A DNA stretch of 64,000 bases, from contig NZ_VDUY01000005.1 in the NCBI RefSeq assembly GCF_008039575.1, forward strand, positions 248,001 through 312,000. Reading direction: 5' to 3'. The translations under genes and the position numbers were made by a program. The stretch comes from Zeimonas arvi. Its GTDB lineage: Bacteria; Pseudomonadota; Gammaproteobacteria; Burkholderiales; Burkholderiaceae_E. Below the pieces are notes generated by a model. It saw only the letters and a list, made by a program, of their open reading frames with translations, ran no database searches and was not told the DNA's origin. Positions 8,334 to 16,886 of this stretch are shown one piece after another (the stretch's first letter is position 1; each line of letters opens with the position of its first letter).

Positions 8334-9503
8334 TCAGAGCGTGTCTGCCGTGCCCAGCACCGCGGTCGACTGGCTCGACAGCACGCCGCCGTTGCCGTTG
8401 ACCACCGCGATCCGCGCGCCGTTCACCTGCCGCGCGCCGCACTCGCCGCGCAGCTGCCGCACCGCCTCGATCATGATGAAGATGCCGTACATGCCCGGGT
8501 GCACGCACGAAAGCCCGCCGCCGTTGGTGTTGACCGGCAGCCGGCCGCCCGGGGCGATCGCGCCGTCGGCCACGAAGCGCCCGCCCTCGCCCTTGGGGCA
8601 GAAGCCGAGATCCTCGAGGAACAGGATCGTGTTGATCGTGAACGCGTCGTAGAGCTGGACCACGTCGGCGTCCTTCGCGGTGATCCCGGCCATCTCGAAG
8701 GCGCGCGCGCCCGATTCGCTGGCGGCGGTCACGGTCAGGTCGGGCAGCGAGGAGATCTGCCGATGCCAGATCGCGGTGGCGTTGCCGAGCACGTGCACCG
8801 GCGGTTTGGCCAGGTCGCGGGCGCGGTCGGCGCGCGTGAGCACGAAGGCGCCGGCGCCGTCGGTGACCAGGCAGCAGTCGCGCACGGTGAGGGGGTCGGC
8901 GACCATGCGCGCGCCGATCACGTCTTCGATCGTGAGCGGATCGCGCATCTGCGCCTCGGGGTTGAGCATCGCCCACCTGCGGGCGGCCACCGCCACCTCG
9001 GCGAGCTGCTCGCGGGTGCTGCCGTACTGGTGCATGTGGCGGGCGGCGGCCAGCGCGTACGAGGGCGCGGGCGCGGCCGGACCGTAGGGATGCTCGTAGG
9101 GCTGGGCGTCGAGCAGCTTGCGCGCCGAGGCGATCGCGGCGCGGTTGACCGTGCCGCTGCGCTGCGTGCTGCCGTAGCAGACCAGCACCGCGTTGCAGAG
9201 ACCGGCGTCGAGCGCGAGCATGGCCGGCAGCAGGTGCTCGACGAAGCTCGAGCCGCCGATCATCGTGCTGTCGAGGAACTTCGGGCGGATGGCCAGGCTC
9301 TCGGCCACCGCCATGCCCCACATGCCCGACGTGACGCTGCAGGTGGCCAGGCCGTCGATCTCGCGCAGGCTGATGCCGGCGTCGGCGCAGGCGGCCAGGG
9401 CGGCCTGGGTCAGGATCTCCATCTCGGTGAAGCCCGAGGCGTCGCCGAAGCCGGCGTGGCCCACGCCGACGATCGCGGTCTTTCCGCGCAGGGCGCGCGC
9501 CAT
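8334..9503 (-). CDS. Thiolase-fold protein lacking the nucleophilic cysteine (Ltp/SCP-x-like)
   Basis: The 389-residue protein belongs to the lipid-transfer-protein/SCP-x branch of thiolases. The N-terminal region where thiolases carry the acyl-accepting Cys reads IGGSSF near residues 82-87, so the nucleophile is missing. His335 of the CVHPG motif and a Gly-rich C-terminal loop (NGNGG) remain. Tyr285 (LYDAF) and Tyr339 (GMYG) could be catalytic, as proposed for Ltp2-type retro-aldolases; this is inferred from memory of that family. The preceding gene, three bases away, encodes a DUF35 zinc-ribbon protein, the usual partner of such enzymes. The likely role is cleavage of a branched beta-hydroxyacyl-CoA or a related C-C cleavage. 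Confidence 0.8.
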   Translation of the reverse strand: MARALRGKTAIVGVGHAGFGDASGFTEMEILTQAALAACADAGISLREIDGLATCSVTSGMWGMAVAESLAIRPKFLDSTMIGGSSFVEHLLPAMLALDAGLCNAVLVCYGSTQRSGTVNRAAIASARKLLDAQPYEHPYGPAAPAPSYALAAARHMHQYGSTREQLAEVAVAARRWAMLNPEAQMRDPLTIEDVIGARMVADPLTVRDCCLVTDGAGAFVLTRADRARDLAKPPVHVLGNATAIWHRQISSLPDLTVTAASESGARAFEMAGITAKDADVVQLYDAFTINTILFLEDLGFCPKGEGGRFVADGAIAPGGRLPVNTNGGGLSCVHPGMYGIFIMIEAVRQLRGECGARQVNGARIAVVNGNGGVLSSQSTAVLGTADTL

Positions 9504-9506
9504 CGC

Positions 9507-9881
9507 TCAGCCCTCCACCGGGTCGAAGACGATGAGCGGCGCGCCGTCCTGCTGCGCGATGCGGGCCTTCACCCGCATGCCGATGCGAACCGCCGCCGGG
9601 TCGACGTTCTCGACGCGGCTCATCATCCGCACGCCTTCGTCGAGATCGACCAGCGCGATCTGCTGGTCGCCGCCGTCGGCGGGCTTGCGGCGGAACACGG
9701 TGGTCGAGTAGACCGTGCCCAGGCCCGAAGGCTCGACCCAGGCCAGCCGGTCGCTGGCGCAGCGGGTGCACTGCACGCGCGGATAGAACACGTGGTTCGA
9801 GCAGGCCTCGCAGCGCTGGATCCGGAAGGATCCGGCGGCGAGCGAGTCGAAGTACTGCTTCTGCGGACCGGCGGCGGTCAT
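9507..9881 (-). CDS. DUF35 zinc-ribbon/OB-fold protein, partner of the thiolase-like gene
   Basis: The 124-residue protein has an N-terminal rubredoxin-like zinc ribbon (C..C..., then C..C about 12 residues later) followed by an OB-fold, the DUF35 architecture (ChsH2/acyl-CoA-associated). I prefer the ATG at 9881, which has GAGAGG five bases upstream, over the GTG at 9887. Typical segments are RCEACSNHVFYPR and, later, GTVYSTTVFRR. In known systems this subunit binds a thiolase-fold aldolase or thiolase and is needed for its activity. The gene ends three bases before the start of that partner, so translational coupling is likely. Confidence 0.85.
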   Translation of the reverse strand: MTAAGPQKQYFDSLAAGSFRIQRCEACSNHVFYPRVQCTRCASDRLAWVEPSGLGTVYSTTVFRRKPADGGDQQIALVDLDEGVRMMSRVENVDPAAVRIGMRVKARIAQQDGAPLIVFDPVEG

Positions 9882-9941
9882 CGGCACCTCTCGGGGTTCG
9901 TTCTCATGTACGTTGGGGGCGTCGGTTCGCGGTAGATGGCG

Positions 9942-12218
9942 TCAGCCTTTGCGCGGGGCCAGCTCGACCGCCTGCATCAGCGCCTCGACCAGGCTCTGGT
10001 CGTCGGCCCGGCCGGTGCCGGCGATGTCGAAGGCGGTGCCGTGGTCGACCGAGGTGCGCACGAAGGGCAGGCCCACGGTCACGTTGACGCCGGCCTCGAG
10101 GCCCAGCACCTTGACCGGGCCGTGGCCCTGGTCGTGGTACATGGCCACCACCAGGTCGAAGTCGCCGCGGGTGGCGCGGTAGAACAGCGTGTCGGCCGGC
10201 AGCGGTCCCTGCACCGCCCAGCCGCGCGCCTGGCAGGCCGCCACGGCCGGCTCGATCTTCGCCTCTTCCTCGCCGCGGCCGAACAGCCCGTTCTCGCCGG
10301 CGTGCGGGTTGATGCCGCAGACCGCGATGCGGGGGTTCGCGATGCCGGCGCGCACCAGCAGCTCGCGGCCGCGCGCGATCGTGCGCTCGACCAGGCCGGG
10401 CTCGATGCGCTCGACCGCGTCGAGCAGGCCGATATGGGTGGTCACGTGGATCACGCGCAGCTTCGGCGCCATCAGGAGCATCGACACCTCGTCGGTGCCG
10501 GTGAGCCGGGCAAGCAGCTCGGTGTGGCCCGGGTACTTGTGGCCGGCGGCGTGCAGCGCTTCCTTGTTGAGCGGCGCGGTGCAGATCGCGTCGACCTGGC
10601 CGGCCGCGGCCAGCTTCGCGGCGCGCTCGATGAAGCGGAAGGCGCCTTCGCCGGCGGCGGCCGACAGCTGGCCGAAGGGCAGGCCGTCCGGGATCAGCCC
10701 GAGGTCGATGCAGTCGACGGTGTCCGGCTCGGGCGGCACCGCGATGCCTCGCGAGTCGTCGATGCGGCGCACGCGCAGGCGGCTGCCGACCCGCTTGCCG
10801 GCGGCCTCGAGCCGGCGGGCGTCGCCCACCACGACCGGGCGCAGCCGGGCGTGGACCTCGGGCCGGGCCAGCGCCTTCATGATGATTTCGGGGCCGACGC
10901 CGGCGGCGTCGCCCATGGTGATCGCAATGACGGGGCGTTTCATTCGCTTGGTTTCTCGTTCGAGGGCCTGCACTGCGTGCAGCAGGGTGTTCGCGTTGCC
11001 GAAGCCGCCGGCCTTCAGGCACAGCAGCGGGAGTGAGGCGGCTCGGGCCAGCGGCACGCCCGGCTCGACTTCGCCGAGCAGCTCGATGGCGCTTGTGCCG
11101 AGCGCGTCGAGCACCGCGCGCGCGGTGTCGCCGCCGGTCAGCACCAGGCCGCCGGCGTGCGCCGCCGCCGGGGCGGCCAGCCGGGCCAGGCCGCGCGCGA
11201 TGGCCAGGCTGAGCGAGAGGTCGGTCTCGCCGTCGCCCACGGTGAGCACCGCGTGGCGGCCCGCGGCCAGCGCCGCGGCGATCGCGTCGCCGGCGGCGAC
11301 ATCGGGAGGCTCGGCGACCAGGCGGGCTGCCGGCACGGCGACGGCCAGCGCCCCGGTGGCCGAGACGATGGCGGCGGCCTGGGCGCGGGCGACGGGCGCG
11401 CGGCTGCCGATCACGGTGAGCACCGGCCCGACCGGGCGCCCGGGCACCTGGGTGGGCGAGGCATCGCGGGGCGCGGGCGGCCGTCGGCGGAGTGCGGCCA
11501 GGCTGCGGGCCAGGCCCGCCGAGCCGGCGATCAGGGGCGTGCGGTCCAGCAGGGCCAGCGAACGGGCCAGGCGCGACAGTTCTTCGACGCTCGACGCATC
11601 GCAGACCGCGACCCGGACGCCTGCCGCGAAGGCCTGCGCGATCCGGTCGGCGAGCGCCTGCTCGCCGCCGGCCGGCGCGGGCGCGAGCGAGACCGCGGAC
11701 AGGCCTTCGGCCTGCAGTCGGGCCACCGGGTCGGCCGGGCCCGCGATGCCCGCGCCGCGCCAGAGCGCGGTCGTCGCCAGCGGTTCGCCGTTCACGAAGC
11801 AGCGGCCGCCGGCGAGCGTCCGGCCCTGTTGCGGGAAGGCGGGCGCGAGCACCGCGCCGGCGGCCTCGGGCATCGCGTCGAGCGCCGCAGCGAGTTCGCC
11901 GGCCAGGTGGCCGCGCAGCGTGGAGTCGATCTTCTTGTAGACCAGCGTGCCCGGCGGCCGGTTCGCGATGGCCGCGCGCACCCGCCGGACGGCCTCGCCG
12001 GGCGGCAGGGCCCGCGAGTCGGTGTCCACCGCGAGCACCGAGCCGTCGGCAGGCCTTGCCGCCGGAAGCGCGGCCAGCGACACGATGGCGCGCGCGCCGG
12101 CCGAGGCGAAGGCCGCGGCGCAGTCGGCGGCGCCGCTCAGGTCGTCGGCAACGATCAGGATGGTTCCGGCGACGGTTCCGGCGAGGCGGGGGGTCGGGAG
12201 CGGCACGGTGGCGGACAT
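9942..12218 (-). CDS. Fused four-carbon acid sugar kinase (DUF1537) and PdxA2-type dehydrogenase
   Basis: One uninterrupted 758-residue frame carries two enzymes. Residues 1-425 are a DUF1537/OtnK-type kinase: DDLSGAADCA near the N-terminus, YKKIDSTLRGH, and the C-terminal TGGDTA nucleotide site. From Met426 (ATG at 10943) to 758 is a PdxA-family dehydrogenase (AITMGDAAGVGPEI, GHKYPGHTE, TTHIGL, MYHDQGHGPVK and DHGTAFDIAG). In D-threonate and D-erythronate catabolism the kinase makes the 4-phospho acid and PdxA2 oxidises it to dihydroxyacetone phosphate. The two are usually separate adjacent genes. No strong ribosome site precedes the internal Met, so a real fusion is likely. The gene heads the minus-strand operon, 60 bases before the DUF35 gene. 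Confidence 0.9.
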   Translation of the reverse strand: MSATVPLPTPRLAGTVAGTILIVADDLSGAADCAAAFASAGARAIVSLAALPAARPADGSVLAVDTDSRALPPGEAVRRVRAAIANRPPGTLVYKKIDSTLRGHLAGELAAALDAMPEAAGAVLAPAFPQQGRTLAGGRCFVNGEPLATTALWRGAGIAGPADPVARLQAEGLSAVSLAPAPAGGEQALADRIAQAFAAGVRVAVCDASSVEELSRLARSLALLDRTPLIAGSAGLARSLAALRRRPPAPRDASPTQVPGRPVGPVLTVIGSRAPVARAQAAAIVSATGALAVAVPAARLVAEPPDVAAGDAIAAALAAGRHAVLTVGDGETDLSLSLAIARGLARLAAPAAAHAGGLVLTGGDTARAVLDALGTSAIELLGEVEPGVPLARAASLPLLCLKAGGFGNANTLLHAVQALERETKRMKRPVIAITMGDAAGVGPEIIMKALARPEVHARLRPVVVGDARRLEAAGKRVGSRLRVRRIDDSRGIAVPPEPDTVDCIDLGLIPDGLPFGQLSAAAGEGAFRFIERAAKLAAAGQVDAICTAPLNKEALHAAGHKYPGHTELLARLTGTDEVSMLLMAPKLRVIHVTTHIGLLDAVERIEPGLVERTIARGRELLVRAGIANPRIAVCGINPHAGENGLFGRGEEEAKIEPAVAACQARGWAVQGPLPADTLFYRATRGDFDLVVAMYHDQGHGPVKVLGLEAGVNVTVGLPFVRTSVDHGTAFDIAGTGRADDQSLVEALMQAVELAPRKG

Positions 12219-12296
12219 CGTGGAATGTTAACGCCCGGGTGGGATCGACCGGCCTGCTAGCATCGTCGCTTTTCGACCGGGCAGGACGGAAACAGG

Positions 12297-13364
12297 ATGG
12301 AGATCATCGCCTCCGGGCAGGTGCACGACGGCCGCGGGCCGGGCGGGCCCGAGCCCGATGCCGGCAGCTTGCTGGCGCTCTACCGGACCATGTGCCGGAT
12401 CCGGGCGTTCGAGGACGCGGCCGAGGAAGCGAGCAAGGGCGGGGTGGCCGCCTTCGGCCAGGCGGTGGGCGGCAAGGCGCAGGTGCGCGGCCCGCTGCAC
12501 CTGTCCACCGGCCAGGAAGCGGTGCCGGCGGGCGTGTGCGCCCACCTGCGGGCCGACGACTGGCTCACCTCGACCCACCGCGGCCACGGCCACACGCTGG
12601 CCAAGGGCGCGAGCCTGGAAGGGATGATGCACGAGCTGTTCGGCAAGGCCACCGGCTTTTGCGGCGGCAAGGGCGGCTCGATGCACATCGCCGACTTCTC
12701 GGTGGGCATGCTGGGCGCCAACGGCGTGGTGGCTGCCGGCATTCCGATCGCGGTGGGCGCGGCGCACTCGATGGCGATCCAGGGCCGGGACGCGATCGCG
12801 GCCACCTTCTTCGGCGACGGCGCGCTCAATCGCGGCCCGCTGGCCGAGGCCATGAACTGGGCGGCCGCCTTCAGGCTGCCGGTGCTGTTTGTGTGCGAGG
12901 ACAACCAGTGGTCGGCCACCACCAAGACCGCGGCGATGTCGGCCGGCGAGGGGGCGGCCGCGCGGGCCGCGGGCTACGGCGTGCCGGCGATCGCCGTCGA
13001 CGGGATGGACGTGGTCGCGGTCTGGCGGGCGGCCGGCGAGCTGATCCAGGAGATCCGCGAGGGCCACGGCCCGCGCCTGCTGCACGCCCGGACCTACCGC
13101 TTCAAGGGCCACGTGTCGGTGGATCCGGCGGCCTATCGCGATCCCGCCGAGCTGGCGGCCGCGATGCAGGGCGACCCGATCGCGCGGGTGCGCGAGACGC
13201 TGCGCGCGGCCGGCATCGCCGACGACGCGATCGACGCGGCGATGCGCGAGGCGCGCGAGGAAGTCGCGGCGGCGGTGGCCACGGCCGATGCCGCGCCCTG
13301 GCCCGACGCGCAGGCGGCCTTCGAGGACATCCAGGACACGGGGAGCGGCCGGTGGCAGAACTGA
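12297..13364 (+). CDS. TPP-dependent 2-oxo acid (pyruvate/acetoin-type) dehydrogenase E1 alpha subunit
   Basis: The 355-residue subunit contains the thiamine diphosphate motif beginning GDGALNRG and ending about 30 residues later in CEDN. Other family marks are HLSTGQEAVPAG, THRGHGH and CGGKGGSMHI, all typical of PdhA/AcoA. It should form an alpha2-beta2 E1 with the next gene, decarboxylating a 2-oxo acid or acetoin and passing the acyl unit to a lipoyl E2. No E2 or E3 gene follows in this window. The stop overlaps the E1 beta gene by 13 bases. It is divergent from the kinase/dehydrogenase gene, with 78 bases between. Confidence 0.9.
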   Translation: MEIIASGQVHDGRGPGGPEPDAGSLLALYRTMCRIRAFEDAAEEASKGGVAAFGQAVGGKAQVRGPLHLSTGQEAVPAGVCAHLRADDWLTSTHRGHGHTLAKGASLEGMMHELFGKATGFCGGKGGSMHIADFSVGMLGANGVVAAGIPIAVGAAHSMAIQGRDAIAATFFGDGALNRGPLAEAMNWAAAFRLPVLFVCEDNQWSATTKTAAMSAGEGAAARAAGYGVPAIAVDGMDVVAVWRAAGELIQEIREGHGPRLLHARTYRFKGHVSVDPAAYRDPAELAAAMQGDPIARVRETLRAAGIADDAIDAAMREAREEVAAAVATADAAPWPDAQAAFEDIQDTGSGRWQN

Positions 13365-14317
13365 TGACGTACGCGGGCGCGGCGGCGGCCGGGCTCGCGA
13401 AGGCGATGCGCGAGGACGCCGCGGTGGTGGCGCTGGGCGAGGACATCGGCCGCGGCGGGATCTTCGGCCAGTATCGCGGGCTGCTCGAGGCCTTCGGCGA
13501 GCGCCGGGTGATCGACACGCCGATCTCCGAGGCCACGATCGTGGGCGCCGCGGTGGGCATGGCGCTCACCGGCCTCAAGCCGGTGGTCGAGATGCGGGTG
13601 ATCGACTTCGCGATGTGCGCGATGGACGAGATCATCAACCAGGCCGCGAAGAACCGCTTCATGTTCGGCGGCCAGGGCCGGGTGCCGGCGGTGATCCGCA
13701 TGCCCAACGGGATCTGGAGCGCGTCGGCGGCCCAGCACTCGCAGTCGCTCGAGGCCTGGTTCGCGCACGTGCCCGGCTTGGTGGTGGTGGCGCCGGCCAC
13801 TCCGCAGGACAATCATTCGCTGCTGCGCGCGGCGCTGGCCTGCGGCGATCCGGTGGCCTACTTCGAGCACAAGGAGCTGTGGGCGCTGGAAGGCGAGGTC
13901 GACGCCTCGCTCGAGGTGCCCATCGGCAAGGCGCGCCGGGTGCGCGAGGGCGGCGACCTGACCATCGTGAGCTGGAGCAAGGCGGTGCACTGGAGCGCCG
14001 AGGCGGCCGATGCGCTGGCCGCCGAGGGCGTGGGCGTGGACCTGATCGACCTGCGCACGATCTGGCCCTGGGACCGCGACGCGGTGCTGGAATCCGCCGC
14101 GCGCACCGGCCGCGTGCTGATCGCCCACGAGGCGATCCAGGTGGCCGGCTTCGGCGCCGAGATCGCGGCCACGCTGGCCGAGCACGGCGGCGCGCGCGTG
14201 GCGCGCTGCGGCGGGCCGCGGATTCCGGTGGGCTACTCGCCGGGGCTGGAGGCGCAGGCGCGGCTCACGCCGCAGGCGATCGCGGCGCGGGCGCGGGAGC
14301 TGCTGCGCCGGGGGTGA
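13352..14317 (+). CDS. TPP-dependent 2-oxo acid (pyruvate/acetoin-type) dehydrogenase E1 beta subunit
   Basis: I chose GTG 13352: GGGGAG lies six bases upstream and the resulting N-terminus (MAELMTYAGA) matches family members that begin M-x-x-x-L/T-TYREA. ATG 13364 would shorten it. The 321 residues show GEDIGRGG, DTPISEA.IVGAAVGMA, the transketolase pyrimidine domain, and a C-terminal domain (VLIAHEAIQVAGFGAEI). It pairs with E1 alpha, whose 3' end it overlaps. The next genes are a thioesterase and an SDR rather than E2/E3, so the transferase partner must come from elsewhere in the genome. Confidence 0.9.
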   Translation: MAELMTYAGAAAAGLAKAMREDAAVVALGEDIGRGGIFGQYRGLLEAFGERRVIDTPISEATIVGAAVGMALTGLKPVVEMRVIDFAMCAMDEIINQAAKNRFMFGGQGRVPAVIRMPNGIWSASAAQHSQSLEAWFAHVPGLVVVAPATPQDNHSLLRAALACGDPVAYFEHKELWALEGEVDASLEVPIGKARRVREGGDLTIVSWSKAVHWSAEAADALAAEGVGVDLIDLRTIWPWDRDAVLESAARTGRVLIAHEAIQVAGFGAEIAATLAEHGGARVARCGGPRIPVGYSPGLEAQARLTPQAIAARARELLRRG

Positions 14318-14374
14318 AGGCCGACACGCCGCGGCGCCGGGAATCGTCGGCGCGGCGGCACGAGAGGAGGAGAC

Positions 14375-14797
14375 ATGGGCGAGACGAATTCCGTCGACGT
14401 CGCGCAGGCGCAGCGCTGGCTCGCCGAGTTGTTCGCGCCGTGGGTGCAGGCGCTGGGGCTGGAGGTCGTCCGCATCGCGCCCGGCGAGGCGGAGCTGCTG
14501 TTGCCCTTCTCGCCCCAGCTGTGCCGCGTGGGCGGCACCGTGTGCGGGCAGTCGCTGATGGCCGCGGCCGACACCTCGATGGTGCTGGCGATCGCGTCGG
14601 GGCTCGGCGAATTCCGGCCGATGACCACGGTGGGCCAGACCACCAGCTTCATGCGCGCGGTGGCCGACGCCGACGTGCGGATACTGGCGCGGGTGCTCAA
14701 GCCCGGGTGCACGCTGAGCTTCGGTGAAGTGCAGATGAGTTCCGCGGCCGACGGCAAGCTGGCCGCGCAGGTGACGACCACTTACGCGATGCTTTGA
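14375..14797 (+). CDS. PaaI-type hotdog thioesterase
   Basis: The 140-residue single hotdog domain has GGTVCGQSLMAAADTSM, where the Gly-Gly...Asp pattern corresponds to the active-site loop of PaaI/YbgC-like acyl-CoA thioesterases. It also has the TTVGQTTSFMRA strand pair. GAGGAGGAG lies upstream of the ATG. It probably hydrolyses an acyl- or aryl-CoA and may rescue CoA in the pathway served by the adjacent SDR and E1 subunits. The exact substrate is not evident. Confidence 0.85.
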   Translation: MGETNSVDVAQAQRWLAELFAPWVQALGLEVVRIAPGEAELLLPFSPQLCRVGGTVCGQSLMAAADTSMVLAIASGLGEFRPMTTVGQTTSFMRAVADADVRILARVLKPGCTLSFGEVQMSSAADGKLAAQVTTTYAML

Positions 14798-14823
14798 ACG
14801 AGTCCTGAACGAGGGAGGAGACG

Positions 14824-15591
14824 ATGGGCAAGACGAACACGAAGAAGGTCGCCTGGATCACCGGCGGCGGGACCGGCATCGGGCTGGCCACCGCGCAGCG
14901 GCTGGCGGGCCAGGGCTGGCACGTGGCGGTGAGCGGGCGGCGCGAGGCCGAGCTGAAGGCGGCCTGCGACGCGATCGCGAAGGCCGGCGGCAGCGCCGAG
15001 GCGGTGCCGCTCGACGTGTCGGACGCCGCGGCGGTGACCCGTGCCGCCGAGGGCATCCTGGCGCGCAATGGCCGGATCGACGCGCTGGTCTGCTCGGCCG
15101 GCACCAACGTGCCCAACCGCTACTGGAAGGACCTCACGCCCGAGGCCTTCGCCAAGGTCAGCGCGATCAACCTGAACGGTGTGGCCTTCTGCGTGGGCGC
15201 GGTGCTGCCGGCGATGCGCGCGGCCGGCGGCGGCTCGATCGTGGTGGTGTCGTCCTGGGCCGGCTGGCGCTACCTGCCCTTCACCGGCGCGGCCTACGGC
15301 GCCACCAAGCAGGGCCTGTCGCCGCTGGTCGAGAGCATCAACGACCAGGAGGGCGGCAACGGCATCCGGGCCACCCACGTGTGCCCGGGCGAAGTGGCCA
15401 CGCCGATCCTGCGCTCGCGGCCGGTGCCGCCGCCCGAAGAGGACATCGCGCGGATGCTCGAGCCCGAGGACGTGGGCGACGCGATCGCCTACGCGGTGAA
15501 CGCGCCGGCGCATGTGTGCCTGAACGAGATCGTGATCGGGCCGACCTGGAACCGGATCTATCGCGGGGCGGAGGACCTCCGGCGGCGCTGA
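14824..15591 (+). CDS. Short-chain dehydrogenase/reductase
   Basis: The 255-residue classical SDR has TGGGTGIG near residues 13-20, SAGT in place of NNAG, SSWAGW for the catalytic serine region and YGATK for the Tyr-Lys pair. The C-terminal region ends in VIGPTWNRIY, a tail typical of SDRs annotated as 3-oxoacyl-ACP-reductase-like proteins of unknown substrate. GGGAGGAG precedes the ATG. It is the last gene of the plus-strand run E1 alpha, E1 beta, thioesterase, SDR and may oxidise an alcohol feeding the E1 substrate. This link is inferred from position only. Confidence 0.85.
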   Translation: MGKTNTKKVAWITGGGTGIGLATAQRLAGQGWHVAVSGRREAELKAACDAIAKAGGSAEAVPLDVSDAAAVTRAAEGILARNGRIDALVCSAGTNVPNRYWKDLTPEAFAKVSAINLNGVAFCVGAVLPAMRAAGGGSIVVVSSWAGWRYLPFTGAAYGATKQGLSPLVESINDQEGGNGIRATHVCPGEVATPILRSRPVPPPEEDIARMLEPEDVGDAIAYAVNAPAHVCLNEIVIGPTWNRIYRGAEDLRRR

Positions 15592-15630
15592 TGCGCGCCG
15601 CGCGGCGCCGGCGCGCCGGCGCGCGCCCTT

Positions 15631-16812
15631 CTACAGCGCCTCGGCCGGCACCGCCTGTGCGAGCAGCGTGCGCCAGGCGGTCTCGGTGGCCGGCCAGTCG
15701 CGCTCGCCCAGCGCGTGCAGCCGGCGCAGCACCTGCGCCAGGTGCCAGGTGGGCGGCTGGCCCAGCGCGGCGGGCCGTTCGCGCCAGATCCGCCGTATCA
15801 CGTTGTCGCCCACCGCGAAGCGCTGGGCGATGGCCTCGATGGCCGCACGATCCTGGCCGGCGTCGATGGCCCGGCGCAGCACGCCGGCCCAGTGCAGGCT
15901 GTGCGCGCTCTGGCTGCGCGCGGCGAGCGGCTTGAGGTCGAAGCCGGCGCTGGCGCTGTGCTCCGGCGCCAGCAGCGAGTCGGCGAAGAAGTCGGCGAAG
16001 GCCGGCAGGCTGGCCAGCATGTGCGCGCGGTGCGCGGCGCGGGCCGGCTCGATGCGCAGCCAGTTGTAGCAGCCCAGGTGCCGGCCCGCCCCGGTGCGGG
16101 CCAGCTTGGCCAGCGAAACCGGGTCCAGCGACGACTCGATCAGCGCGGCGATCCGCGCATCGACGGCCGCCTCGCGCAGGTCGATCGAGCGCAGCGCGCG
16201 ACCGTAGAACTCGACTTCGATCAGGCCCTTGCGCAGCGCGCCGCGCAGCGCGGCGAGGAAGTCCGGATAGCGGCCGCCGTGGTCGAACAGGTTGCCGGCG
16301 AGCGCCGGTTCGAGGCGCAGCTCGCGCGCGAGGTGGCGATGCCAGTCTTCGTGCCGGCGCTCGAGCACGGTGAGCATCTCGCGGGCCAGCGCTTCGAACA
16401 GGACATCGAGCGTGCGCTCGCCCCGTGATCCGTCCGGGGCTTCGCCGGGGGTCTCGCCTGATTCGCGACGGGCCAGCAGCTCGACCAGCAGGGCGAGGGT
16501 GCGATCGGACAGCAGCGCGCGGAAATCGTAGGCGAGCCCGTCCCGATCCACGCCGACGAAGCGCACGTTCAGGCCCCAGGCGCGCGTGAGCTGCGCGAAC
16601 ACCGGGTTGGCCATCAGCGAGAGGCGCGAGGCGAGCGGCAGCGTGACGACGAACAGCCGCCAGTCGGACGAGGGGTTGCGGAAGACCAGCGCGCGCGGGC
16701 TGTCGCCATAGCTGCGGGCCAGCCAGGCGAGCTCGGGGCCGCCGGTGCCGTCGTCGCGCAGTTCGGCGTCGATCGGGTAGGCGTCGGCCTGGATCGATTC
16801 GTGCTGGGTCAA
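15631..16812 (-). CDS. Conserved-looking hypothetical protein of 393 residues
   Basis: The protein begins at TTG 16812 and is soluble and strongly alpha-helical in appearance. I do not recognise a family. It is Leu/Ala/Arg-rich with good codon bias over the whole length, which supports a real gene. Features include WLARSYGDSPRALVFRNPSSDW near residue 30, a charged middle (LERRHEDWHRHLARELRL), and a C-terminal segment with RRIWRERP and GERDWPATETAWR. There are no transmembrane segments and no cysteine motif. It lies on its own, convergent with the SDR gene and upstream of a small membrane protein on the same strand. Confidence 0.65.
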   Translation of the reverse strand: MTQHESIQADAYPIDAELRDDGTGGPELAWLARSYGDSPRALVFRNPSSDWRLFVVTLPLASRLSLMANPVFAQLTRAWGLNVRFVGVDRDGLAYDFRALLSDRTLALLVELLARRESGETPGEAPDGSRGERTLDVLFEALAREMLTVLERRHEDWHRHLARELRLEPALAGNLFDHGGRYPDFLAALRGALRKGLIEVEFYGRALRSIDLREAAVDARIAALIESSLDPVSLAKLARTGAGRHLGCYNWLRIEPARAAHRAHMLASLPAFADFFADSLLAPEHSASAGFDLKPLAARSQSAHSLHWAGVLRRAIDAGQDRAAIEAIAQRFAVGDNVIRRIWRERPAALGQPPTWHLAQVLRRLHALGERDWPATETAWRTLLAQAVPAEAL

Positions 16813-16886
16813 GCGGGGCGAGGCGGGAGCGGGCCGGGGACTGCCGGGGGGCCGGATGCAGGAAGCGCGCTGCGCCGGGCGCGCGC

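Noticed and set aside
12228-12263. Promoter for E1 alpha built from TTAACG and TAGCAT
   Set aside because: Spacing of 24 bases is too long for a sigma-70 promoter.
13364-14317. E1 beta start at ATG 13364
   Set aside because: GTG 13352 has a better ribosome site and gives the family N-terminus.
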